14,198 nucleotides of DNA from JAXHUM01 sp034189325 (GTDB lineage: Bacteria > Desulfobacterota > DSM-4660 > Desulfatiglandales > Desulfatiglandaceae): NCBI GenBank assembly GCA_034189325.1, contig JAXHUM010000105.1:1-14198 (forward strand). The letters are read 5' to 3'. Made by a program: the position numbers and the translations under genes. The notes under the pieces are model-generated. The model ran no database searches and was not told the DNA's origin. It saw nothing but the letters and a program-made list of their open reading frames with translations. This document shows, one piece after another, positions 6,861-14,010 of the stretch (within the stretch, counting starts at the first letter, position 1; each line of letters starts with the position of its first letter).

Positions 6861-8474
6861 CTATTGTGCCTTGCGTTCACGGAGTTGCCGATCCAACGAT
6901 CGGATCTTTGTCATGTCTCGTCGCATGGCGCTCCATCCATACCATAGTGCGTAATCAGGGTTGGCGTGAAAAACTCCCTGAAACGCCCTCATACGGTGTT
7001 TAAAGAACATTACAAAAAGGGTCTGCTCGATTTCCGTGGGCGCGTCGTGAAACGATAGAATATCGGGAAAGGGATAGGGGTATTCCTTTGACTTCACGAG
7101 TATGCCGTCTCTATAGAGTTTGGCCACGATTTCTATGGCTTGAGCCATCAGCAGATCGACATTCCTGATCATCTGATCGCCCTTTTCCAATTCACCCCTG
7201 GCAAAATTGATGGAGTGACATTTTCGACATGTCCTTAACATCCTTTTTCGGTTTTCTTGCCAATCCTCTTCGGTAAGCCTTAAGAGATCAATAGATTTGG
7301 CCGCATCAAGTCTGGGCGTGGGCTTCCCTTCCATGTCGAGCACGCCTAAAGACTGAAGAATAATCCTCCTTGCCTCAGCCCATTTTTCGTCTTCCGGCAT
7401 GGGCAATCGAAGTGCCATGAAGCCCCACGGGGATATCACATCATGATCTCCCCCCTCCATATGACAGGTCTGGCACGTCGGGGCCGCCGTGGTTTCCGGC
7501 AGGAGCCCAGTCTGCTTGAGAAAGTACCTGACACCATGTTTTGATGTGGAATACATCTCCCATTGGGGATGGTCAAAACCCATATGACATGTCTGACAGG
7601 CCTGCGGCTCCTTGGCCTCCTTTACTGAGAAGAGATGGCGTGTGTGGCAATTGTCGCACGAAGCCAGACCGAACTTAACTCCCTCCTTTTTCAACTGCCC
7701 AATCTCATCCTTGGTCTTCAGACCGACCTTGTGACAACCACCACAGCCTTTCATCCCCTCAACCAGGGCCATCGGCTGCCAGTGGGTCGTAGGCATCGCC
7801 TTCATTGCCTTCCATGCCAAGGCATGTTTTCCTTTTTTGAATTGATCCCCCCGAACCTGGTGGCATTTGATGCATCGATCCGGCTTAACCGATTGCACCT
7901 TGTCCACATCATCTTCGGACATATGGGCCGCATCGTGGCACACAGAGCAGGATACCATGTTCTTGCTGTGTTTACTGAGCTCCCAGTCCGCTACGATATT
8001 CGGGGTAATATCTTTATGGCACTCAACACACTTCCTGGTAATGACGAATTTGCTGTCGGTTGGATATTGGGCCTTGATCCAGTCTCTATATCCTCCCTTG
8101 AGCGCGTAAACCTTCTTGAATCCCTGCGTCATAAGTTCCTGTGCCACCCTGGCACTGGTCGATTCTCCGAATCAGGCTCAGTAGATAACCAGCCTTTTAT
8201 CCTTCGAGTATTTTCCAGCCCAGGATGCGACGGCATCAGGGTCTTCGTGTATGGCGCCGGCTATTTTCTTATCGCTTAACAAATATTGTTCTTTAGGTCT
8301 GACATCCAGAATAATGACATCCGGGGTTCCCAGGATGGAGTTCAGCTCTTGTATGTGTATCCTAAGAACATCGGGGAAAGGCCCTCTTCTCTTACCACCG
8401 CCTGTCTGAGCGTAAGCACTTATGATGACAGCTACAAGTAACAAGAGCATAACAGGTAGAAAAATACGTTTCAT
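6861..8474 (-). CDS. Selenocysteine-containing (U-x-U) rhodanese fused to an octaheme HAO-like cytochrome c
   Basis: I read this as one 537-residue secreted protein translated through two UGA codons (8178-8180 and 8172-8174). ATG 8474 has a full AAGGAGGT Shine-Dalgarno. Residues 1-22 form a signal peptide with an AYA cleavage site. Residues about 38-137 are a rhodanese domain (LDVRP at 56-60, then LVIY-U99-A-U101-FGESTSARVA, then ALKGGYRDW). The two UGAs replace both cysteines of the Y-C-x-C loop seen in related rhodaneses. Residues 149-420 carry eight CxxCH heme sites (Cys at 149, 176, 201, 244, 273, 293, 334, 416), and the C-terminal APTEIEQTL...NPDYALWYGW pattern is that of the hydroxylamine-oxidoreductase/octaheme family. 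It should be periplasmic or extracellular and act in redox chemistry of nitrogen or sulfur species. The alternatives are two separate genes or a nonsense-mutated pseudogene. The same frame, the exact Cys positions and the hairpin after the UGAs argue against both. Automated annotation would split it into 8178-8474 and 6861-8147. Confidence 0.82.
8138..8158 (-). promoter_or_regulatory. Candidate bacterial SECIS element
   Basis: In the cytochrome mRNA, GUGCC (8155-8151), loop AGGGU (8150-8146) and GGCAC (8145-8141) form a perfect 5-bp stem. The stem is extended by CC/GG across an A-A mismatch (8156 and 8140). The apical loop contains the GG typical of SelB-recognised SECIS loops. It starts 21 nt after the second UGA and 27 nt after the first, within the spacing known for bacterial SECIS elements, so a single element could serve both codons. 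It is seen by eye and not scored by a program. Confidence 0.65.
8160..8174 (-). other. Second short hairpin starting in the second UGA
   Basis: GAUUC (8173-8169), loop GGA (8168-8166) and GAAUC (8165-8161) form a perfect 5-bp stem that uses the GA of the second UGA. A U8174-G8160 wobble can extend it. It lies directly before the candidate SECIS, so the two hairpins stack in tandem. It is too close to the first UGA to be its SECIS by itself. It might modulate pausing or decoding at the U-x-U site. Confidence 0.4.
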
Positions 8475-8828
8475 GGTGACCTCCTTGTTAAAGGTGTCTT
8501 AACTGAAGACCAAAGAAAATCGAATTTGGATGCCGTTGAGACCTTGTAAAATGAAATATGTCCGGCTCGGAGAGCCGGGGCGGATCAGTCAAATCCCCAA
8601 ATATATCCCTACCATCACCGATTGTGTTTTACAAGGTATTATAAAAGGAGTGAAAAGTTCTCGCTGAACAGACCCGGCCTGTTTGTGTTCCTGTCATGTC
8701 CATGTCAAAAACCGTCTGCCTACTGCTGTGTGCGGCTGGGGGAAAAGACCGGGAAGGGTGGCGGGCACGTGGGCAATCAGAGGGTATAAGCTGTTCAACG
8801 AGTTAATAGGTGTGTCCTGCGGCTTGAG
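8475..8828. other. Intergenic region upstream of the cytochrome gene
   Basis: This 354-bp stretch separates the cyclic-nucleotide-binding gene from the cytochrome gene, both on the minus strand. It holds the cytochrome ribosome-binding site (8479-8486), the 97-bp inverted-repeat structure (8541-8637) and a hairpin at the upstream gene's end. A TATAAT on the minus strand at about 8638-8643 lacks a convincing -35. I see no riboswitch consensus that I recognise and no credible small ORF. Its length and structure suggest that the cytochrome gene has its own regulated transcription. Confidence 0.4.
8541..8637. repeat. 97-bp element bounded by perfect 11-bp inverted repeats with an inner hairpin
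   Basis: ACCTTGTAAAA (8541-8551) is repeated exactly inverted as TTTTACAAGGT (8627-8637). Between them lies a 7-bp perfect GC-rich hairpin, CCGGCTC-GGA-GAGCCGG (8562-8578). No obvious direct target-site duplication flanks the ends. It could be a miniature transposable element, a REP-like repeat, or a folded leader RNA of the cytochrome transcript. One copy in the window cannot decide between these. Confidence 0.5.
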
Positions 8829-8846
8829 TCATTTTGAATGCTCAAG
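8823..8846 (-). other. Hairpin spanning the stop codon of the cyclic-nucleotide-binding gene
   Basis: CTTGAG/CTCAAG (6 bp) continues into CATT/AATG (4 bp) across a single bulged base, closing on a CAA triloop in the mRNA sense. The gene's UGA stop lies in the 3' arm. No U-run follows on the minus strand, so it is not a standard intrinsic terminator. It may act as a 3'-end stabiliser. Confidence 0.35.
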
Positions 8847-9233
8847 CACCATGGAAACCGCCTTATTAGTCGTGTTCACAAGTCTTTTTGCAAGGGATCT
8901 GAGCAGACTTCTGAGCTGTTGAGGAATAGCGTCGTAGTCTTTAAACAATTGTTCGTTGTCTAGGATCCCCACCTGCAATGGGCCGTCCGCCACAACAGAT
9001 GCGGTCCTGGCTTTTCTTCCAGTCTGAAGAAGGACCAATTCTCCAAATATTTCGCCCTCCTTGAGAGTATCGAGGGTTATCATGCCTTTTGGGGTCCTTT
9101 TCTTTACTTTGACCTGACCTCTCAGAATCACAAAAACCCAGTCGCCGGAGCTTCCCTCTTCAAGGATGATATCACCGTCTTGGTATGTTTCTTCCTTTGC
9201 AATATATCCGTATATAAATTGTTCGATAGTCAT
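8829..9233 (-). CDS. Single-domain cyclic-nucleotide-binding (cNMP/Crp-type) protein
   Basis: This 134-residue cytoplasmic protein is essentially one cNMP-binding beta-roll: YQDGDIILEEGSSGDWVFVILRGQVKV (about 17-43), then a phosphate-binding-cassette-like GEL (64-66) and RTA (76-78), then C-terminal helices (about 100-130). No helix-turn-helix follows, so it is not a Crp-like DNA binder. It would act as a sensor or adaptor. ATG 9233 starts 16 nt after the upstream PilZ gene and lacks a clear Shine-Dalgarno (CCCTGAAA precedes it), which points to translational coupling. Its domain aligns along its length with the first domain of the neighbouring gene, with Glu65 and Arg76 at identical residue numbers, so the pair probably arose by duplication. 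The ligand is unknown. Confidence 0.85.
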   Translation of the reverse strand: MTIEQFIYGYIAKEETYQDGDIILEEGSSGDWVFVILRGQVKVKKRTPKGMITLDTLKEGEIFGELVLLQTGRKARTASVVADGPLQVGILDNEQLFKDYDAIPQQLRSLLRSLAKRLVNTTNKAVSMVLEHSK

Positions 9234-9249
9234 TTTCAGGGCGTTTTTT

Positions 9250-10026
9250 TCAGGGCATCAGGAAGAACCCAAGCTCCTTCCTGACCCCATAGGACATGTC
9301 AATAAAATTCATTCCCAGGAACAGTTTTCCAGGTGCTTTTTCTTTGTTGAGAACTTCGATTTTAGCCCGGAAATCTATTTCTTTTCCGTTGGGCAGCGTG
9401 GATGAAACAGTGAATTTATCCCCTGGATTATGAGGGACATTTACCGCGTTGCCGGCGCTGACCTCCAGGCCCATTCCTCCCATACTGATATCCTTGATCC
9501 GGCCCTTTAACAGGATCTTCGCCAGAGGTCCTATCTGCCTGTAAGAGGCTTCCAGATCCACATCCTTTCGATAATAGGCCCTTTTGGGTGCCCATGGGTC
9601 CTTTTCCCGGGGACTTCTCTCTCTTTGATCCCTCATGGATGCTAAATGGGTGATGAGCTTGTTCATCCTGACAAGGCGGTTCAAAGATTGGTTGGTAATG
9701 TATTTGACCATTGGAGGCATTCTCTCATATTCGCTTTCGAGCATTTTAGGATGCCAAACCTCCAGTTCGGAATCTTCCAGGGCTATTGCTGAAGCGGATC
9801 GAACCTCTATGTCATTATGCAGAAAGGTCATTTCCCCGAGAACTTCGCCACGACCAAGGGTGGCCAGGGCGACTTTTGAAGTTGTCCCGGATTCGCTGTA
9901 GATCCCCACCTTGCCTTTAATGACCTTGTAGACGGATATTCCGAAATCGCCCTCCTTAATGATCATCTCGCCCTTTTTGAAGGTGAGGTGAACAACGGAA
10001 GGGATGTTCTTTTTATTGCCTATCAT
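9250..10026 (-). CDS. Cyclic-nucleotide-binding domain plus PilZ (c-di-GMP receptor) protein
   Basis: This 258-residue cytoplasmic protein has two ligand-type domains. Residues about 14-100 form a cNMP beta-roll (FKKGEMIIKEGD, GEM at 64-66, RSA at 76-78). A helical stretch (about 101-130) links it to a PilZ domain (about 147-255). The PilZ c-di-GMP signature is complete: R149-x-x-x-R153 followed by D179-x-S181-x-x-G184. The architecture suggests that it integrates two nucleotide second messengers, which is inference. ATG 10026 has GAGGA about 6 nt upstream. It is the first gene of a minus-strand unit with the smaller cNMP gene, 16 nt apart. No output domain such as a kinase or HTH is present, so it must act through a partner. 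Confidence 0.87.
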   Translation of the reverse strand: MIGNKKNIPSVVHLTFKKGEMIIKEGDFGISVYKVIKGKVGIYSESGTTSKVALATLGRGEVLGEMTFLHNDIEVRSASAIALEDSELEVWHPKMLESEYERMPPMVKYITNQSLNRLVRMNKLITHLASMRDQRERSPREKDPWAPKRAYYRKDVDLEASYRQIGPLAKILLKGRIKDISMGGMGLEVSAGNAVNVPHNPGDKFTVSSTLPNGKEIDFRAKIEVLNKEKAPGKLFLGMNFIDMSYGVRKELGFFLMP

Positions 10027-10117
10027 GGTGTGTCCTCAAAAAAGTATGGGGAGACGTGAGCTTCGTCTTGCAAGAAGGAACGCTTCAACCCAGACTTTGA
10101 TAAGTTTAGAACTTTTA

Positions 10118-10146
10118 ATAATACCTTTTTCTTGACAAATTATCAA
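10118..10146 (-). promoter_or_regulatory. Candidate sigma70 promoter for the cNMP-PilZ / cNMP unit
   Basis: On the minus strand, TTGATA (10146-10141) and TATTAT (10123-10118) are separated by exactly 17 nt, each matching five of six consensus bases. Initiation would fall near 10111, giving an untranslated leader of about 85 nt before ATG 10026. Confidence 0.55.
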
Positions 10147-10147
10147 G
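10131..10147. repeat. 17-bp near-palindrome overlapping the -35 element
   Basis: CTTGACAAATTATCAAG is a dyad around a central A with seven of eight pairs intact, the only mismatch being C/A at the sixth pair. It covers the -35 of the minus-strand promoter, where a dimeric regulator could act. No family-specific consensus is claimed. Confidence 0.35.
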
Positions 10148-10327
10148 ACTTTTAATTTCAAATGAGTTTTCGGTGAATCGGCTGCGAGAGAGAGAAATAC
10201 GTGGAAACTTGTGTCAAATATGATAAAGAGGCATATCATGAAGGTCAATGAACCGGTCATCCTGTGTGGTGGTCGCCAAAGAGGCCTGCTGAAGCATTGT
10301 CAGACATGAAACGAGGACGTCAATACA

Positions 10328-13228
10328 GTGACCCTTTCCGATTATATCCAATCGATCCGAACCGGATCCGAATTTCGTGACACCTTTGTCCACCACCAAT
10401 ATCTCCCTCCTGCAAAGGCCGTTTACGGTCCTCAAATAGCTCTGCACAGAGAGATCTCCAAGAGCCTCAAGCACATGGGCCTCGAACAGCTCTACAGCCA
10501 TCAGACCGACGCGATCAATTGCTTGAGACATGGAAAAAATGTCCTGGTCGCCACGCCTACTGCGAGCGGAAAAAGCCTGATCTACAATATTGCGGTCCTT
10601 GAAGAGATCCTGAGAAACCGTGATGCAAGGGCCTTGTACCTCTTTCCTCTTAAAGCACTGGAGCAGGATCAGATCAAGAATCTTCGCACGATGTGCAAGG
10701 GGATCGAAGGATGTGACATCTCAGCCGAAATCTACGATGGGGATACGAACCCCATGATGCGGAGAAAAATCAGGGCAAAGATCCCTCAGATCCTTTTTAC
10801 CAATCCGGACATGCTCCACCGCGGGATACTCGCCCACCACCATAACTGGGAAGCTCTCTTCAAGAATCTCTTATTTGTTGTCCTTGACGAGGTCCACACC
10901 TATCGAGGGATTTTCGGATCCCACCTCAATCAGATCATCAGGAGGCTTAAGAGGATATGCCGCCACTACGGTTCCAGTCCCCGGTTCATCATGTGCTCGG
11001 CCACTGTGAGCAACCCAAAGGACTTTGGTGAGAGCCTCGTTGAAGAGGAGCTTGAAGTGGTCAGTTCCGTGGGCTCTCCCAGCGCTGGCCAGCATTTTCT
11101 TTTTCTCAACCCCGACCGAAGCGCCAATTTTTCTTCGGCCAAACTCTTTGCCACCTGTCTCAAGAAAGAGTTCAGGACGATCGCCTTTACCCAGTCCAGG
11201 AAAGCGACCGAACTGATCCATGTCTGGACCTCCCAACTCACGCCTGACTTGAAACAAAAGGTCACCTCTTACCGAGCAGGTTTCAGACCTGAAGAGAGGC
11301 GGGAGATTGAGCAAAGGCTGGCTGCCGGTGACCTTTTGGGCGTGGTGTCTACCAGTGCCCTTGAGATGGGTATTGACATCGGTTATCTTGATATCTGTCT
11401 TCTTGTCGGTTATCCAGGCACCATTATCAATACGTGGCAGAGGGGAGGCAGGGTGGGCCGTTCCGGCAGGGAATCCGCGATAATCCTCGTGGCCAAGCCG
11501 GATGCCCTGGATCAGTATTTCATGAAAAATCCGAATGCCCTTTTTGAGAGATCTTTTGAGGCAGCGGTCCTGGACCCCCATAACCCCTTTGTTGTCGAGT
11601 CCCATCTCCCTTGCGCAGCCTCGGAGATCCCCATCACCCTCAAGGATCAGGAGTATTGGCCAAAAGCCCTGCCTTCCCACTTGGATAAATTGGAAAAACA
11701 GGGTCACCTGGTCAGAACGGTGGAGGGGGACCCGGCCTGGTTTTCATCCAGAAACAACCCTCAGCTTTCAGTGAATATTCGCTCGGCCGGCGAAAGCTAC
11801 ACGATCTTTGAAAAAGGGACAGGCGAGGCCATCGGCACCATCGACGGTGTCAGGGCCTTAAAGGAATGTCACCCGGGCGCGATTTATCTGCATCGGGCCC
11901 GCCAATATGAGATCGATCATCTGGTACTTGAGAAGAAAGATATTGTGGCCCACAGATCTCTCCACAGGTATTACACACAAACCCATTCTGAAAAGGAAAC
12001 CGAGATCACCCGGGTCACCCGGACCAGGCCTGAGGCCCAATTTATTGTCCGAGAAGGGGACCTAAAGGTCACGGAAATCATTGTTGGATACGAGAAGAGG
12101 GCACTGCCTGGTCAGGAACTTATGGGGGTCTACTCCCTGGATCTGCCTCCTCAGACCTTTGAGACCATAGGCTTTTGGATAGAGATCGAGCCGGCCCTGA
12201 AGCGTTTTGTCGAAGAAAAGGGTCACCATTTCATGGGCGGCATACATGCCATTGAACATGCCACAATCGGTATTTTCCCCCTCTTCGCCCTCTGTGACAG
12301 GAACGATATAGGAGGCATTTGTTACACGCATCACAACCAGGTGGGAAAGAGCGCTATCTTCATTTATGACGCCTATCCCGGAGGCGTCGGGCTTGCACGG
12401 CGGGGATTTGAGATTGTCGAGGAACTCCTTAAAGAGACCATGAAACTCATAAAAGAGTGTGAATGTGAGGATGGATGCCCCTCATGCATTCATTCCCCCA
12501 AGTGCGGTTCGGGAAACAAGCCCCTGGACAAGGAGGCCGCCCTGTTGGTGCTTCGCGGTCTTTTGGGGGATATCCCTTTGCCCCGATTGTGTGAATTGGA
12601 AATGGAATCTGACCCTGTATCACCGGTTGAGGACAGATGCATTGCCGACCGTCCCACAGGGCCCAGGGTGATCTACTTAGATCTGGAAACACAAAAGCTG
12701 GCTCAGGATGTCGGGGGATGGCAAAACGCCCATCTGATGAGGGTATCGGTGACCGTTATCTTTGACAGCCTTGAAAATCGCTTCAAGACCTTCTATGAAG
12801 AGGAGATGGACGATCTTCTCGCCTTTCTTGAAAAGGCGGATCTGATCGTGGGTTTCAATATCAAGAGATTTGATTACAAGGTCCTGAGCGCTTACTCCAC
12901 TATCGACCTGTCGGCCCTACCCACATTTGATATCCTAGAAGACATCTTCACCAGGCTCTCATACAGGCTGGGGCTTGACCATCTTGCCAAAGAGACCTTG
13001 GGCCTCGGCAAGACAGCCGATGGGCTTAAAGCGGTGGAGTGGTTTCGGCAGGGTGAGATGGAAAGACTCACCGACTATTGCACCCGTGATGTCACAGCCA
13101 CTCGAGACCTGTTTCTCTATGGATTGGATCACGGGCATCTTATCTACAGAGAAAAGCGGTCCAATGAGAGGGTCCGGCTTTTGGTTGATTGGGAGCTTGA
13201 GACCCTGATCAAAAGCAGGAACCGGTGA
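10328..13228 (+). CDS. mrfA: MrfA/YprA-type DUF1998 helicase fused to a C-terminal DEDD (MrfB/YprB-like) exonuclease domain
   Basis: This 966-residue ATP-dependent helicase-nuclease is probably for DNA repair. The helicase core shows a Q-motif-like LYSHQTDAI, Walker A ATPTASGKS (75-83), DEVH (187-190), SAT (224-226), SALEMGIDIG (343-352) and QRGGRVGRSGR (371-381). The DUF1998 region holds a cysteine cluster (C711, C713, C717, C720, C726), the metal-binding feature of MrfA. Residues about 780-935 form an RNase-H-fold exonuclease: D785-x-E787, N844...D849 and Y917-x-x-x-D921, a DEDDy-like set. In Bacillus subtilis MrfA and MrfB are separate proteins acting together on mitomycin C damage; here they look fused. 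The start is GTG 10328: an in-frame TGA at 10307-10309 blocks extension, the next ATG is residue 50, and GAGG lies 11 nt upstream. It overlaps comF by 4 nt. Confidence 0.9.
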   Translation: MTLSDYIQSIRTGSEFRDTFVHHQYLPPAKAVYGPQIALHREISKSLKHMGLEQLYSHQTDAINCLRHGKNVLVATPTASGKSLIYNIAVLEEILRNRDARALYLFPLKALEQDQIKNLRTMCKGIEGCDISAEIYDGDTNPMMRRKIRAKIPQILFTNPDMLHRGILAHHHNWEALFKNLLFVVLDEVHTYRGIFGSHLNQIIRRLKRICRHYGSSPRFIMCSATVSNPKDFGESLVEEELEVVSSVGSPSAGQHFLFLNPDRSANFSSAKLFATCLKKEFRTIAFTQSRKATELIHVWTSQLTPDLKQKVTSYRAGFRPEERREIEQRLAAGDLLGVVSTSALEMGIDIGYLDICLLVGYPGTIINTWQRGGRVGRSGRESAIILVAKPDALDQYFMKNPNALFERSFEAAVLDPHNPFVVESHLPCAASEIPITLKDQEYWPKALPSHLDKLEKQGHLVRTVEGDPAWFSSRNNPQLSVNIRSAGESYTIFEKGTGEAIGTIDGVRALKECHPGAIYLHRARQYEIDHLVLEKKDIVAHRSLHRYYTQTHSEKETEITRVTRTRPEAQFIVREGDLKVTEIIVGYEKRALPGQELMGVYSLDLPPQTFETIGFWIEIEPALKRFVEEKGHHFMGGIHAIEHATIGIFPLFALCDRNDIGGICYTHHNQVGKSAIFIYDAYPGGVGLARRGFEIVEELLKETMKLIKECECEDGCPSCIHSPKCGSGNKPLDKEAALLVLRGLLGDIPLPRLCELEMESDPVSPVEDRCIADRPTGPRVIYLDLETQKLAQDVGGWQNAHLMRVSVTVIFDSLENRFKTFYEEEMDDLLAFLEKADLIVGFNIKRFDYKVLSAYSTIDLSALPTFDILEDIFTRLSYRLGLDHLAKETLGLGKTADGLKAVEWFRQGEMERLTDYCTRDVTATRDLFLYGLDHGHLIYREKRSNERVRLLVDWELETLIKSRNR

Positions 13229-14010
13229 TCGTATCAGTTTTTCCACGGCCGGATAAGATGTTTGACAAGATACGGATACTCAGGAGTCTGGGGGACCTCA
13301 TCTATCCTCCGCGATGTGTGTCGTGTGAGGCGTTTCTTGGGCATTCCTTTGCGGAAGAGGAGGCCCGGATCAGTCTCTGTTCTTCGTGCAGAGGAGACTT
13401 GCTCAAGCTTGATTCCCCTCTCTGCCCGATATGCTCCACCCCCTTTTCATCAGAGGTCCGAGAGGATCATCTCTGTGAAGACTGTATCAGAAAAAGACCC
13501 TTTTACGAGGCTGCGGGGGCTCCCTTTCTCTTTAAAGGGGTCCTCAAGGACGCCATTCACAAGATAAAATATGGAGGGAAAAGCCACATAGCCGATTCTC
13601 TCGGGCCTCTCCTTGCACGGTTTGCCGAGGAATGGGTCCGGGATTCTCACGGCCTTATAACAATACCGGTTCCTCTTCACCCGAAGAGGCTGCGACAAAG
13701 GGGGTTTAATCAAGCCCTTCTGTTGGCCAGGTATGTGGCAAAAAGGCTGGAGACAGATCTGGATTTCCTATCTCTCCGAAGATTGAGGCACACAGTTCCA
13801 CAGACGGGCCTGGGAAAAAGGGAAAGGGCGAAAAACGTGCGAGGCGCCTTTGTTGTGACAGACCCTGAAGCCGTGAAAGGGAAGACCGCTTTGATCGTGG
13901 ACGATGTGTCAACCACGGGAAACACGCTCAATGAATGCGCCAAAACACTTAAGAAATCCGGCTGCGACAAGGTGTTGTGTCTGGTGCTTGCCAAGGCCCC
14001 AGGTCCTTAG
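13225..14010 (+). CDS. comF: ComF family protein (zinc-ribbon phosphoribosyltransferase)
   Basis: This 261-residue protein has the ComFC layout. N-terminal cysteine pairs form zinc knuckles (C31/C34, C52/C55, C67/C70, C84/C87). They are followed by a phosphoribosyltransferase domain with VPLHPKRLRQRGFNQA (149-164) and the PRPP loop VDDVSTTGNTL (225-235). ComFC supports natural transformation in competent bacteria, but homologues occur widely without competence, so the role here is open; nucleotide or DNA metabolism is likely. GTG 13225 overlaps the helicase stop (GTGA) with AGGA 4 nt upstream, suggesting coupling. ATG 13258 is an in-frame alternative that gives a more usual N-terminal length of about 17 residues before PPRC. 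The neighbouring helicase-nuclease suggests a shared DNA-processing context. Confidence 0.9.
   Translation: MIVSVFPRPDKMFDKIRILRSLGDLIYPPRCVSCEAFLGHSFAEEEARISLCSSCRGDLLKLDSPLCPICSTPFSSEVREDHLCEDCIRKRPFYEAAGAPFLFKGVLKDAIHKIKYGGKSHIADSLGPLLARFAEEWVRDSHGLITIPVPLHPKRLRQRGFNQALLLARYVAKRLETDLDFLSLRRLRHTVPQTGLGKRERAKNVRGAFVVTDPEAVKGKTALIVDDVSTTGNTLNECAKTLKKSGCDKVLCLVLAKAPGP

Larger units (their letters stand above)
10027..10327. other. Divergent intergenic region between the cNMP-PilZ gene and the helicase gene
   Basis: This is a 301-bp AT-rich divergent spacer. It contains the minus-strand promoter (10118-10146) and an overlapping near-palindrome (10131-10147). For the helicase I see a -10-like TATGAT (10219-10224) without an acceptable -35, so no plus-strand promoter is called. 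No RNA gene or small ORF is supported. Confidence 0.4.

Noticed and set aside
6861..8147. A stand-alone cytochrome starting at GTG 8147
   Set aside because: It would begin in the middle of a rhodanese domain, has no signal peptide although its hemes need periplasmic attachment, and has no convincing ribosome-binding site. The frame continues upstream through the two UGAs to a good signal peptide.
7635..8279. 214-residue plus-strand ORF antisense to the cytochrome
   Set aside because: It is a shadow frame with no recognisable domain; the opposite strand holds eight CxxCH motifs and the rhodanese fold.
6861..8474. Pseudogene with two nonsense mutations
   Set aside because: Both stops are UGA, both fall on expected cysteine positions, the frame and all eight heme motifs are intact, and a SECIS-like hairpin follows. 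It stays the main alternative.
8715..8831. UGA read-through of the small cyclic-nucleotide-binding gene, whose frame stays open for about 36 codons after the stop
   Set aside because: The extension has no family-like sequence, the protein is complete without it, and the local hairpin overlaps the UGA and does not lie downstream at SECIS distance.
8683..8922. 79-residue plus-strand ORF across the intergenic region
   Set aside because: It overlaps the end of the cNMP gene on the other strand, shows no domain and has no clear ribosome-binding site.
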